Source of the DNA: Dehalococcoidia bacterium
GTDB taxonomy: Bacteria; Chloroflexota; Dehalococcoidia; Dehalococcoidales; BS750m-G39
NCBI GenBank assembly: GCA_030615425.1
Contig: JAUWZG010000029.1
Coordinates: 1-13,011 of the forward strand
Length of the DNA: 13,011 nucleotides
Direction: 5' to 3'
A model generated the notes under the pieces. That model was not told the DNA's origin. It saw only the letters and a list, made by a program, of their open reading frames with translations, and made no database searches. The position numbers were made by a program, and so were the translations under genes. This document shows, one piece after another, positions 1 to 7,631 of the stretch (the first letter of the stretch is position 1; each line of letters starts with the position of its first letter).

Positions 1-28
1 TGTCTTTCTTCCCACCCAGCCCACCCTA

Positions 29-90
29 TAGGGGCTTCGCCTCTCTTTAACTCTCCTTCAACCTCCCCCTCCTTAAGGGTGGTGGGTGGG
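29..90 (-). repeat. Intergenic repeat, copy 1 (diverged), downstream of topA
   Basis: Read on the minus strand, this stretch contains TTGAAGGAGAG (positions 61-51), then TTAAAGAGAGG, then CGAAGCCCCT. The same blocks in the same order occur in the intergenic region at 11979-12063 on the plus strand. The remaining sequence is rich in runs of C and G and can fold locally. It lies just after the topA stop codon, where a terminator would be expected, but no stem followed by a T-run is visible on the minus strand. No gene is supported in bases 1-133. Confidence 0.5.
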
Positions 91-133
91 AAAAGATATA
101 AAAGGGATAGGGGAGAGGGGCTGTACTTCATCT

Positions 134-2227
134 TTATTTATCTTCTATCTTCCCCTTATACTCACACTTAGTGCACTTAGCCAGGTTGTGGCGGTATACG
201 GTGAGAAGTCCGCCGCACTGGGGGCAGGGTTGGGGGAGGGGTTTAAGATTGGTGGCAAACTGGCAATCGGGGTAATTGCTACAACCGTAGAAAGTACGCT
301 TCTTTTTGCTTTTCCTCTCCACCAGCTCACTGCCGCACTGCGGGCACTTGACGCCGATTTTGATCAGGAAGGGCTTTGTATACTTGCACTCGGGGTAGCC
401 GCTACAGGCTAAGAATTTCCCGTAGCGCCCGAATTTGATTACTATGGGTTTGCCGCACTGGGGGCAAATTTCGTCGGTTGCTTCTTCTAATTTCACCCTT
501 TCCATAAGCTCGGCGGCACTTTGCAGGCTCTGCTCAAAGGGGATATAGAAATCCTGAACCACCATCACCCAGTCCTTATTTTCGTTGGCTACCTTGTCCA
601 GTTCTTCTTCCATGTGGGCGGTAAATTCAATGTCAACGATGTCGGGGAAGTGTTTAGCCAGCAGGTCGTTGACGACAAAGCCTAGCTTGGTGGGCTGAAA
701 CCTGCCCTCAGCTTTTTCGACATACTCCCGCTCCTGGATGGTGGAGAGGATGGGGGCATAGGTGCTGGGGCGCCCGATACCCCATTGTTCTAACATCTTG
801 ATCAGTGTGGCTTCGGTGAAGCGGGGTGGGGGCTTGGTGAAGTGCTGTTCGGGGGAAAGGTCTATCAGCTTCAATTTATCGCCTTTCTCTAGCGGGGGGA
901 GGGTGGCACTGGGTTTTTCTTCGGCTTCATCCTTCCCCTCAATATAGAGAATGATAAACCCGTCAAAGGTGTTGACTGAGCTGGAGGCTCTTAACAGATA
1001 GTTGGCTTTGGGACGGGGGCATTGGGCTTGAATATCAACCGTGGTATTATCAAAGGTCGCCGCTGCCATCTGGCTGGCGACCATTCGTTTCCAGATAAGC
1101 TGGTAAAGCTTGAACTGGGCGTCGCTAAGGTGGGGTTTAAGTAGGGAAGGCTCCCGCCAAATCTTGGTAGGACGAATAGCTTCGTGAGCCTCTTGCGCCC
1201 CCTTGACTCTGGTGGCGAAGGAACGGGCATGCGGTGGAACATACTGAGAGCCATACTTACCGGTAATGAATTCCCTGGTTTCAGCAATGGCGGAGTGGGC
1301 AACTCTTATGGAGTCGGTGCGCATATAGGTGATAAGCCCGACGCTACCCTCGTCGCCGATAGGCAAACCTTCGTAAAGCTCTTGAGCAACATTCATAGTC
1401 AGCTTGGCTGGGAAGCGGAGCTTACGCCATGCCTCTTGTTGCAGGGTGCTGGTGATAAAAGGTGGGGCAGGGTGGCGGGTCGCCTTCTTGACGCCTACCT
1501 TGCTCACCTTATAGCTGGCTCGTTTCAGCCTCTGCTCTAGTTCAGTCGCTTCCGGCTCGTTATGAATCTCCAGCTTGGTGCCGTCGGCGAGGCCAACGAG
1601 CATCGCCCTGAAGGTGGCTGCCTCAGTAGCCTTGGCTAGCTCAGCCTCAATAGTCCAGTACTCTACAGGGACAAACTGCTCAATCTCACGCTCGCGGTCA
1701 ACAATAATCCTCAGTGCCACCGACTGGACTCTGCCTGCTGATAGACCCCTTCTTACCTTCTGCCAGAGCAGGGGGCTAATCTTATAGCCGACCAATCTAT
1801 CCAGGATGCGCCTCGCCTGCTGGGCATTGACCAGTTGCATATCTATGGAGCGGGGGTGGCTGAAGGCACGCTCGATGGCTTCCTTGGTTATCTCGTGGAA
1901 GACGACACGACGGTAGGGTTTGCGGTTTGTTTTCGTTACCTTTTGCAGATGCCAGGAGATAGCTTCCCCCTCGCGGTCTGGGTCGGTGGCAAGATATACG
2001 GCGGAGGCAGTTTTAGCCGCCTGCTTAAGCTCGTTTACAATCTTACTTTTCGCTCTGGGCACCACATATTTGGGGGAAAAGCCCTTTTCCAGGTTTACCC
2101 CTAGTTGGCTTTTGGGCAGGTCTCGGACGTGCCCCATTGAGGCTTTAAGGCTATAGTTACCACCCAAGAGCTTGCTTAGCGTTCTGGCTTTGGCTGGCGA
2201 CTCCACTATGACCAACTTCTTCTTCAT
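134..2227 (-). CDS. topA: DNA topoisomerase I (type IA), three C-terminal zinc ribbons
   Basis: This enzyme relaxes negatively supercoiled DNA by cutting one strand and passing the other through a 5'-phosphotyrosine gate. The 697-residue product is close to typical bacterial length. A TOPRIM domain opens the protein: the ESPAKA block has Glu9, and the metal-binding DPDREGE is at 82-88. The catalytic tyrosine is Tyr301 in GLITYMRTDS. The QARRILDRLVGY and SAGRVQSVALR blocks at about 137-173 are typical of the family. Three Cys4 zinc ribbons begin near residues 588, 628 and 668; the first two have the CSGYPEC or CSNYPDC form and the last is shorter. The ATG start lies 4 bases after the dprA stop with a weak AGGA just before it, so translation is probably coupled to dprA. 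All catalytic motifs are intact. Confidence 0.97.
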   Translation of the reverse strand: MKKKLVIVESPAKARTLSKLLGGNYSLKASMGHVRDLPKSQLGVNLEKGFSPKYVVPRAKSKIVNELKQAAKTASAVYLATDPDREGEAISWHLQKVTKTNRKPYRRVVFHEITKEAIERAFSHPRSIDMQLVNAQQARRILDRLVGYKISPLLWQKVRRGLSAGRVQSVALRIIVDREREIEQFVPVEYWTIEAELAKATEAATFRAMLVGLADGTKLEIHNEPEATELEQRLKRASYKVSKVGVKKATRHPAPPFITSTLQQEAWRKLRFPAKLTMNVAQELYEGLPIGDEGSVGLITYMRTDSIRVAHSAIAETREFITGKYGSQYVPPHARSFATRVKGAQEAHEAIRPTKIWREPSLLKPHLSDAQFKLYQLIWKRMVASQMAAATFDNTTVDIQAQCPRPKANYLLRASSSVNTFDGFIILYIEGKDEAEEKPSATLPPLEKGDKLKLIDLSPEQHFTKPPPRFTEATLIKMLEQWGIGRPSTYAPILSTIQEREYVEKAEGRFQPTKLGFVVNDLLAKHFPDIVDIEFTAHMEEELDKVANENKDWVMVVQDFYIPFEQSLQSAAELMERVKLEEATDEICPQCGKPIVIKFGRYGKFLACSGYPECKYTKPFLIKIGVKCPQCGSELVERKSKKKRTFYGCSNYPDCQFATNLKPLPQPCPQCGGLLTVYRHNLAKCTKCEYKGKIEDK

Positions 2228-2231
2228 CGTC

Positions 2232-3353
2232 CTAATCTACCTTTACCCGGTATGCCTCTCTTGCTTCCCGGGACAGAACATAGTTCATAGTGCCTACCTG
2301 CTTTACCAGGCCCTTGAGTTCCATCATAGCTAGAGTGCTGCTGACTACTGATATCGGCAGACCGCTGCCGCGGCAGACCTCATCAATATGGGTAGGCTCA
2401 ACACCCAGTTGCCCCAGTAACAGCGACTCAGTATCGGAGGCGGGTATGACCTCTTTAATCTCCATCTGGTGAGCTACAGCCGTCAAATTCAGTTCCTCTA
2501 AAATATCGGTGTAGTCACGGACTAGCTTAGCCCCTTCCTGGATAAGGTGGTTGGTCCCTCGGCTGGTTGGTGATAGAATACTGCCCGGAACGGCGAACAC
2601 CTCTCTATTCTGCTCTGTGGCTAGATGAGCGGTAATCATCGCCCCGCTGGTCTCATCAGCCTCAACTACCAGCACGCCGAGGCTCAGCCCGCTCATAATT
2701 CGATTGCGACGGGGGAAGTTATCCGCCTTAGGTCTGGTGCCCAATGGATATTCGCTTATTATGGTTCCTTGCTGAATAATATTGCGAGCTAGAGTGGCAT
2801 TCTCCGCGGGGTAAACGATATCAAGCCCGGAGGCAAATACGGCAATAGTCCTGCCCCCTGCCTCCAGAGCGCTATGGTGGGCTATGGAGTCAATTCCTTT
2901 AGCCAAGCCGCTGACAATGGTGATTTTATTTCGAGCCAGGTCAGCCACTATCTCCTCGGCAGCCTGTCGGCCATAAACAGTAGCCCGCCGGGTACCCACC
3001 ACTGCCAGACACCACTCATCCTCAGGTAGCAGGGAACCCCTGACATAAAGTATTGGGGGGTAATCGTATATCTCCTTGAGCCGGGATGGATAATCCGGGT
3101 CGTGAAAGGTAAAAACCCTTACCCCGTAGCGGTCTAGCTTTTCCATCTCCGCTTCCAGAGAAATCCTGGGTCGCCAGTGGGCGATGGCATTTATTGAGCC
3201 GCTATCCAGCCTCGAGCGCTTTAGTTCAGCGGAGGTAGCCTGCCACGCCTGCTCCAGGCTGTCAAAATAGCTTTCCAGCAGGGAGAGTTTGACCCGCCCG
3301 ATGCGGGGTATCATGCTAAAGCCTATCCAATATTTGATGTCTCTTTTAGTCAT
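2232..3353 (-). CDS. dprA: DNA-processing protein DprA (Smf)
   Basis: DprA binds incoming single-stranded DNA and loads RecA during natural transformation; many bacteria not known to be transformable also carry it. The 373-residue product has the full family layout. An N-terminal helix-hairpin-helix-like region (about 1-65) includes IPRIG. A central Rossmann-like domain carries VVGTRRAT, SGLAKGIDSIAH, the FPRRNRIMSGLS signature and GTNHLIQEGAKLV. A C-terminal winged-helix-like segment of about 60 residues follows (ASDTESLLLGQLG onward). It is the first gene of an operon with topA. The ATG has no clear Shine-Dalgarno sequence. The promoter at 3369-3397 predicts a leader of only about 9 bases, so near-leaderless translation is likely. 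Confidence 0.95.
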   Translation of the reverse strand: MTKRDIKYWIGFSMIPRIGRVKLSLLESYFDSLEQAWQATSAELKRSRLDSGSINAIAHWRPRISLEAEMEKLDRYGVRVFTFHDPDYPSRLKEIYDYPPILYVRGSLLPEDEWCLAVVGTRRATVYGRQAAEEIVADLARNKITIVSGLAKGIDSIAHHSALEAGGRTIAVFASGLDIVYPAENATLARNIIQQGTIISEYPLGTRPKADNFPRRNRIMSGLSLGVLVVEADETSGAMITAHLATEQNREVFAVPGSILSPTSRGTNHLIQEGAKLVRDYTDILEELNLTAVAHQMEIKEVIPASDTESLLLGQLGVEPTHIDEVCRGSGLPISVVSSTLAMMELKGLVKQVGTMNYVLSREAREAYRVKVD

Positions 3354-3368
3354 TGCTAAGGCACTGCT

Positions 3369-3397
3369 ATTCTAACACAGGGGTTGGGTCAAGACAA
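3369..3397 (-). promoter_or_regulatory. Promoter of dprA-topA
   Basis: On the minus strand a -35 element TTGTCT (3397-3392) is separated by 17 bases from TAGAAT (3374-3369), which is preceded by TGT, giving an extended -10. The predicted start of transcription is near 3362, about 9 bases before the dprA ATG at 3353. It lies in the 132-base gap between the MFS gene stop and dprA; nothing else is evident in that gap. Confidence 0.6.
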
Positions 3398-3485
3398 TCA
3401 GACTGTGTCCTTCCTGCACTGAGTTAGGGCGCCTTTGTTGGGTGGGAAAATTGGTCAGAAATGAAGATAGGCCGGCAAGAAGCGG

Positions 3486-4649
3486 TCAGTCCCGCCTTCC
3501 TCGCAGGAATACTGAGCAGATGAGAGCCACCCCCAGCAATGCACCCCCCATAATAGTGAAGCTGGTGTCGAAGCTGAAGCGGTCGGAGAGGTAGCCCACT
3601 ACTGGTATGATTAGGCCGGCACCTCCCCGGCTGGCAAAGTAGTAGATGCCGAGTACTGTGGAGCGGCGACGCTCCGGGGCGTGGGTGATGATGTGAGCTT
3701 CCGTGACCGGCATGGCGATATACATGCAGATGCCGATGATGAGCAATACTAACCAGATGCTCCAGCCCAGAGAGGCCAGGCTGAGCAGGTATAGGGCGGG
3801 ACCGGCGATGATACTCACCGTCAGCATTACCGGCACTGTACCCAGCCGGTCGGAAAGATAACCGCCGACAGGTCCTGCCCACAGCCCGGCAAAGTGGAAG
3901 AGGGCGAAGAGGAAAGCGCCGGTTTCCGCACTGGCTTTGAGGTCGTCAACGGCAAAGAGTGGGATATAGGAGGTTGCCGAGAATATTATCGCCTGAAGCA
4001 CCACTCCTAGAATGATGAAGGGTATCAGCCGGCGCAGATTGCCGGAGGTTTCCCCTGGTTCAGCCTGGCGGCTAGCGGGCATTTCGGGGGCTTTTTGAGC
4101 GTAGCCGCGCTTTCCCAGGAGCACGAAGAGCACAATGCCGATGATAAAGGCGGGGATGGACATGGTAATGACGGAGCCCCGCCAGGTCAGAGCGCTAGCA
4201 ATGGCAACGGCAATCAGCGGGGTCAGGAAGAAGCTGGCAGTGCCGCCTATCTGGTGCAGCCCCAGCGCCCGCCCTTGCCTCTTTTTGTCCACAGATGCCG
4301 CGACCAGGGGTACGGCGGCGGGGTGATAGCCACCCCCCATCACCCCGAGCAGGACCACGAAAATGACCATGGTGAGGTAGGTCGGAGCCACCCCGACGAG
4401 TATGGCAAACAGTGCCACCCCGGAAATACCTATGGTAATCATTAGGCGGGGATCGAGCCGGTCGGAAAGCCAGCCGGCGGGTAGGTGGCTGATGCCGTAG
4501 GCAAGGGTGAAAGCGGACATAATCCAGCCCACTTGTGTGTAGTCAAGATTGAAATCATCGCGGATGAAAGGCATGAGGGGTTGGAAGAGGGCAGCGGTGA
4601 AGTGGTGGCTAAAGTGTGCCAGGACAAAGAGTGGCACCAGCCCCGACAT
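3486..4649 (-). CDS. Major facilitator superfamily transporter, Fsr-like drug exporter type
   Basis: This is an inner-membrane secondary transporter of 387 residues with about 12 hydrophobic segments. The loop motif GWLSDRLDPR follows the second segment, and related YLSDR loops recur in the second half (GGYLSDRLG and VGYLSDRFS). The opening HFSHHFTAALFQPLMPFI followed by VGWIMSAFTLAYGISHLPAG resembles exporters of the fosmidomycin-resistance (Fsr) group; the substrate cannot be read from sequence. It lies just downstream of two tRNA-Ser genes on the same strand and could share their transcript. The first in-frame ATG (4649) has no ribosome binding site. A good one sits 33 bases upstream, ahead of an in-frame ATC, so the true N-terminus may be nine residues longer and Lys-rich. 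Confidence 0.85.
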   Translation of the reverse strand: MSGLVPLFVLAHFSHHFTAALFQPLMPFIRDDFNLDYTQVGWIMSAFTLAYGISHLPAGWLSDRLDPRLMITIGISGVALFAILVGVAPTYLTMVIFVVLLGVMGGGYHPAAVPLVAASVDKKRQGRALGLHQIGGTASFFLTPLIAVAIASALTWRGSVITMSIPAFIIGIVLFVLLGKRGYAQKAPEMPASRQAEPGETSGNLRRLIPFIILGVVLQAIIFSATSYIPLFAVDDLKASAETGAFLFALFHFAGLWAGPVGGYLSDRLGTVPVMLTVSIIAGPALYLLSLASLGWSIWLVLLIIGICMYIAMPVTEAHIITHAPERRRSTVLGIYYFASRGGAGLIIPVVGYLSDRFSFDTSFTIMGGALLGVALICSVFLRGRRD

Positions 4650-4673
4650 AAAGGCGAGAAACTTTGGCTTCTT

Positions 4674-4691
4674 GATGGCAAGTTTCCTTCT
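4674..4691 (-). promoter_or_regulatory. Ribosome binding site ahead of an ATC codon, MFS gene
   Basis: On the minus strand AGAAGGAAA (4691-4683) is followed after 6 bases by the in-frame codon ATC (4676-4674). The codons AAG AAG CCA AAG TTT CTC GCC TTT then lead into the annotated ATG. The spacing suits initiation at the ATC and is far too long for the ATG at 4649. A TTG at 4681 is out of frame. Either a rare ATC start is used or one base differs from a former ATG. Confidence 0.35.
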
Positions 4692-4722
4692 AGTTATTTA
4701 TTTAGAAAATCGGCAAAGGGTA

Positions 4723-4811
<89 letters not shown>

Positions 4812-4818
4812 ATGGTAT

Positions 4819-4912
<94 letters not shown>

Positions 4913-4921
4913 TGGCTTCAA

Positions 4922-4950
4922 ATTCTACCTTAAAAACTCCCTGGAGGCAA
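4922..4950 (-). promoter_or_regulatory. Promoter of the tRNA-Ser pair
   Basis: On the minus strand TTGCCT (4950-4945), a 17-base spacer and TAGAAT (4927-4922) form a sigma70-like promoter. The predicted start of transcription is near 4915, just before the mature 5' end of tRNA-Ser(CGA) at 4912. It is back to back with the hydrolase promoter; the two -35 boxes are 10 bases apart. Confidence 0.6.
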
Positions 4951-4960
4951 GATTGTAGTA

Positions 4961-4989
4961 TTGACACTGGCTGAGGCAAGTGCTACCTT
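4961..4989 (+). promoter_or_regulatory. Promoter of the secreted hydrolase gene
   Basis: A consensus -35 TTGACA (4961-4966) is followed by a 17-base spacer and TACCTT (4984-4989), which is preceded by TGC and so gives an extended -10. The TTG of this box is also an in-frame start codon of the open frame, but using it as a promoter fits better because a proper ribosome binding site and ATG follow at 4996 and 5012. Confidence 0.5.
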
Positions 4990-5011
4990 TTGTTTGAGGT
5001 TTAGAAATAAA

Positions 5012-6460
5012 ATGTTTGTCGGCACTATAAAACGGTTAGCATTGCTAATAGCCGCCATTGTGCTGTTCGTCCAAATCGGCTTCTATAGTCCAGCACAGCC
5101 AGCGCTGGCAGCCCCGGCTCAGGTCAAGGAGTTAAACTTCGTTTTTCTTCATGGTGGTGGGAGCGGTGTCTGTTCTATGCAGCTTTTGGCTGATACCATT
5201 CTGGAGCAGCTATCGCCATATATCCTTGACTATGAACAAGCCAATCCTGGCACTGAGATTCAGGTTGATACATTGCAAAGGTGCTATCCTGACGATGTAG
5301 ATGTTAAAACTTGGGCTAATAACCTCGCTGTCAGCATCGAGAGGCACTTCCATGATAAGGAGAATCTAATCTTAATTGGGCACAGTGCGGGAGGAAAAAC
5401 AGCCCTTTATGCCGTAGCCCATAATGTAGGTGGTCTAACTGATAAGGTAGCATTGGTGGTAACTATCAATAGCCCTATTAAGAGTCTGGACAGGTATTAT
5501 GTTACTGGTGGCGGCTCCGTAATGGATTATTGTCGAGCCCGATGGTTACTGGCTGACCGAGGGATTTGTAGTTCTATAGCCTACTACGATAGCTCTCAGG
5601 ATGGGAGCTGGGTGGGTAACAATAAACACTGGCTAGCTTTCATATCAGGTGAATTTGCACCGTCTAGTGTGCAATTTGATCTTGGTGGAATTGACGCTTG
5701 GCCCAGAAATATGGATGACAGCGCTATACCAATCTCAGCTCAATATTCTGATGGGGCTGATGTAATCTACTATGGAGAGCATGCTCATAGCGATTTTACA
5801 GCCTCAGACGAGGTAGCTGGATTCATGGCGGAGCAAATCCTCCGTTATATTTTTGGAGGAGCTATAGAATGCTCTGTCTTTGTTAGGAGCGGTACCTTTG
5901 AACATAAAGCTAATTGGCTACCGGGAACAGATTATTGGGAGGACATTGCCGGTGGGGTTCTGGTCGCTAGCGGCCGGCTTGAGCATAAGAATGAGTCCTA
6001 TTTTAGGTGGCAGGAGTGGGAGGATGTGGTTGGGGAGTGTCTTGCTGAGGGCGAGCGGAGCAATTACCAGGTTAGTCATGTGAATCCCTTCCTGTTTTTT
6101 ACCAGCGTTCTGGAGTCGTACTGGTTCAGTCCTGGCAATCCTGAAGATTGTCAGCTATACATACGAACCAGGGCTGCCCCCAGAAATCGTGTACAGGTAG
6201 ATTGGGGTATTTATCGGCAGGGATTATTGCCTGTAGGGATTGAGCGCGACCATTATGAAGTTGAAATAGTCACTGGCACACCCCTTACCAGCATTAAACA
6301 CGTATTATGGGTAACTACTGACCCCCGTGACTTGAGGGTGCGGATATGGTCGCAGGCAGAAAGCCCCTTCCGCTGGTTCAAAGCTGAATGGAGAGTCTAC
6401 TCTACGGAAATCCGACAAAGGAAAATTATTGACGAACTTACTGCTGAGCCTTGGTCATAA
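5012..6460 (+). CDS. Secreted alpha/beta-hydrolase-fold protein with uncharacterised C-terminal domain
   Basis: This is a predicted exported serine hydrolase (esterase, lipase or acyltransferase type); the substrate is unknown. The 482-residue product starts with a signal peptide: a charged KR pair, a hydrophobic run at about 9-25, and a likely cut near ALA (31-33). VFLHGGG at 44-50 resembles an oxyanion-hole strand, and GHSAGG at 123-128 is a nucleophile elbow with Ser125. A histidine candidate lies in GEHAHSDF, about 20-25 residues before the end of the hydrolase part. The acid residue is not assigned. The last 200 or so residues, rich in Trp and Tyr, match no family I recognise. The ATG at 5012 was chosen because GAGGT lies 11 bases upstream; an earlier in-frame TTG at 4961 is the -35 box. 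The gene stands alone and converges on the M50 paralogue with a 15-base gap and no obvious terminator. Confidence 0.8.
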   Translation: MFVGTIKRLALLIAAIVLFVQIGFYSPAQPALAAPAQVKELNFVFLHGGGSGVCSMQLLADTILEQLSPYILDYEQANPGTEIQVDTLQRCYPDDVDVKTWANNLAVSIERHFHDKENLILIGHSAGGKTALYAVAHNVGGLTDKVALVVTINSPIKSLDRYYVTGGGSVMDYCRARWLLADRGICSSIAYYDSSQDGSWVGNNKHWLAFISGEFAPSSVQFDLGGIDAWPRNMDDSAIPISAQYSDGADVIYYGEHAHSDFTASDEVAGFMAEQILRYIFGGAIECSVFVRSGTFEHKANWLPGTDYWEDIAGGVLVASGRLEHKNESYFRWQEWEDVVGECLAEGERSNYQVSHVNPFLFFTSVLESYWFSPGNPEDCQLYIRTRAAPRNRVQVDWGIYRQGLLPVGIERDHYEVEIVTGTPLTSIKHVLWVTTDPRDLRVRIWSQAESPFRWFKAEWRVYSTEIRQRKIIDELTAEPWS

Positions 6461-6475
6461 TTAAGCTGGAGTTGG

Positions 6476-7585
6476 TTACATCCCAAGCTCGGCTCGGCTC
6501 TGAGCCAAGCGAATTAAGCTATCCCGAGCTACAATGCCAATTACTTTATCTTCCTCTAGCACTGGCATGTGGTCAACTCCCTGCTCGTCCATCTGGCCAA
6601 GCAGACTGGCTGCTGATTTTTGAGGGTGGGCGGTCTTAAGCTCGCTAGCCGGTGTCATAATTTTATCTATATGAGCGCCGCGGTGCTTTTTGGGTACTCG
6701 TTTTATATCATTTACCGTCACTATCCCCTCCAATTTATCACCATCGCCTACGAGGCAGTAGCGCTGCCCGGTAACCAGAATGTAATCGCGGATTAATTGA
6801 CTGATGGTGGACTGCGGGCTGATAAGAGAGCATTCTCTGGTCATTATATCCTGAGCCTTAATTTTTTTAAGCGCTTCACACAGTACCGCCTGACGACGGC
6901 TCTGTGCGGCTGCGGTCTGTAAAACCCATCCCAGGCCAGCCAGCATTAGCCCGTCAAACCATTGACGTTCGGCAATCATTAACAGAATCCCACCGGCGAT
7001 GCAGAGTAAGCCAATAACCCATCCACTCCAGCTAGTAATAAGCGTTGCCCGCTCGTAATTGCCAGTCACTTGCCAAAGCACTGCCCGCAAGATTCTGCCT
7101 CCATCCAGGGGAAAACCGGGAATGAAGTGGAATAAAAACAGCATGAAATAAATAAAAGCTAACCATTGGATGAGTCCAGCAATCATAACGCTGCCGGTGT
7201 CCACCAGTCCAGAATAAATCCAGTAAAACACTCCGGCTATTAGCAGGCTGGACAAGAGCCCAGCCGCAGCTATTAGCAGCTCAAGAACGGGGCGGGTGGA
7301 CTCTTTACTTATCTGAGAGATTCCGCCGAAGACAAATAGAGTAGTCCTCTTCAGCGGGATGCCTCTACTGATGGCCGTAAGACTGATGACAAATTCACGA
7401 ATACTTACAGACATGAAAAAGAGCAAGCTGGTAACTATTCCAAGACTTATCCTTTGCCATAGGGGATAAGCCGAGGGGAACTGAGTCACCATGATTGCTG
7501 TTATCAGGATAAGGGCTAAAGCCCAGGTATAATGTAATTGTATGCTAACCCCGAAAATCCGACCCAGATTAGGGAAGCCTTTCAT
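6476..7585 (-). CDS. Catalytically degenerate M50 site-2-protease paralogue with CBS pair
   Basis: This 369-residue membrane protein is a clear paralogue of the product of 8526-9647. Both share the opening NLGKIFG or NLGRIFG, LHYTW, the TLFxFGG block, the zinc-site segment GFPLDGGR (here with Asp161), a C-terminal pair of CBS domains (from about residue 245) and the ending ELGM. However, the HELAH zinc motif is replaced by REFVI at 63-67: Glu64 remains but both zinc-binding histidines are gone. AGPACS has also become AGLLSS. The frame is otherwise intact with well-conserved CBS domains, so it looks like a maintained pseudoprotease rather than a decaying gene. A strong GGAGGGA precedes the ATG. 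It is the last gene of the thiC run, 46 bases after the GreA-like stop, with a possible extra promoter in that gap. Confidence 0.85.
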   Translation of the reverse strand: MKGFPNLGRIFGVSIQLHYTWALALILITAIMVTQFPSAYPLWQRISLGIVTSLLFFMSVSIREFVISLTAISRGIPLKRTTLFVFGGISQISKESTRPVLELLIAAAGLLSSLLIAGVFYWIYSGLVDTGSVMIAGLIQWLAFIYFMLFLFHFIPGFPLDGGRILRAVLWQVTGNYERATLITSWSGWVIGLLCIAGGILLMIAERQWFDGLMLAGLGWVLQTAAAQSRRQAVLCEALKKIKAQDIMTRECSLISPQSTISQLIRDYILVTGQRYCLVGDGDKLEGIVTVNDIKRVPKKHRGAHIDKIMTPASELKTAHPQKSAASLLGQMDEQGVDHMPVLEEDKVIGIVARDSLIRLAQSRAELGM

Positions 7586-7597
7586 TTTCCCTCCAGA

Positions 7598-7626
7598 GTA
7601 ATAAAATTAGAGTTTAGCGCTGCCAA
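7598..7626 (-). promoter_or_regulatory. Possible internal promoter for the degenerate M50 gene
   Basis: On the minus strand TTGGCA (7626-7621), a 17-base spacer and TATTAC (7603-7598) resemble a sigma70 promoter in the 46-base gap. The predicted transcript start (about 7591) would fall inside the GGAGGGA ribosome binding site, which argues against it. It is offered as a weak candidate only. Confidence 0.25.
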
Positions 7627-7631
7627 GTTGG

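Noticed and set aside
3424..3882. Minus-strand 152-codon open frame rich in His and Pro
   Set aside because: It overlaps the 3' end of the MFS gene in another frame, and its composition is that of a shifted GC-rich coding sequence.
4961..5011. TTG start giving a 17-residue longer hydrolase
   Set aside because: The TTG is part of a consensus -35 box, and the ATG at 5012 has a ribosome binding site and directly begins a signal peptide.
6455..6510. Bidirectional terminator between the convergent hydrolase and M50 genes
   Set aside because: The gap is only 15 bases, and the nearby GGCTCTGAGCC palindrome is inside coding sequence with no T-run.
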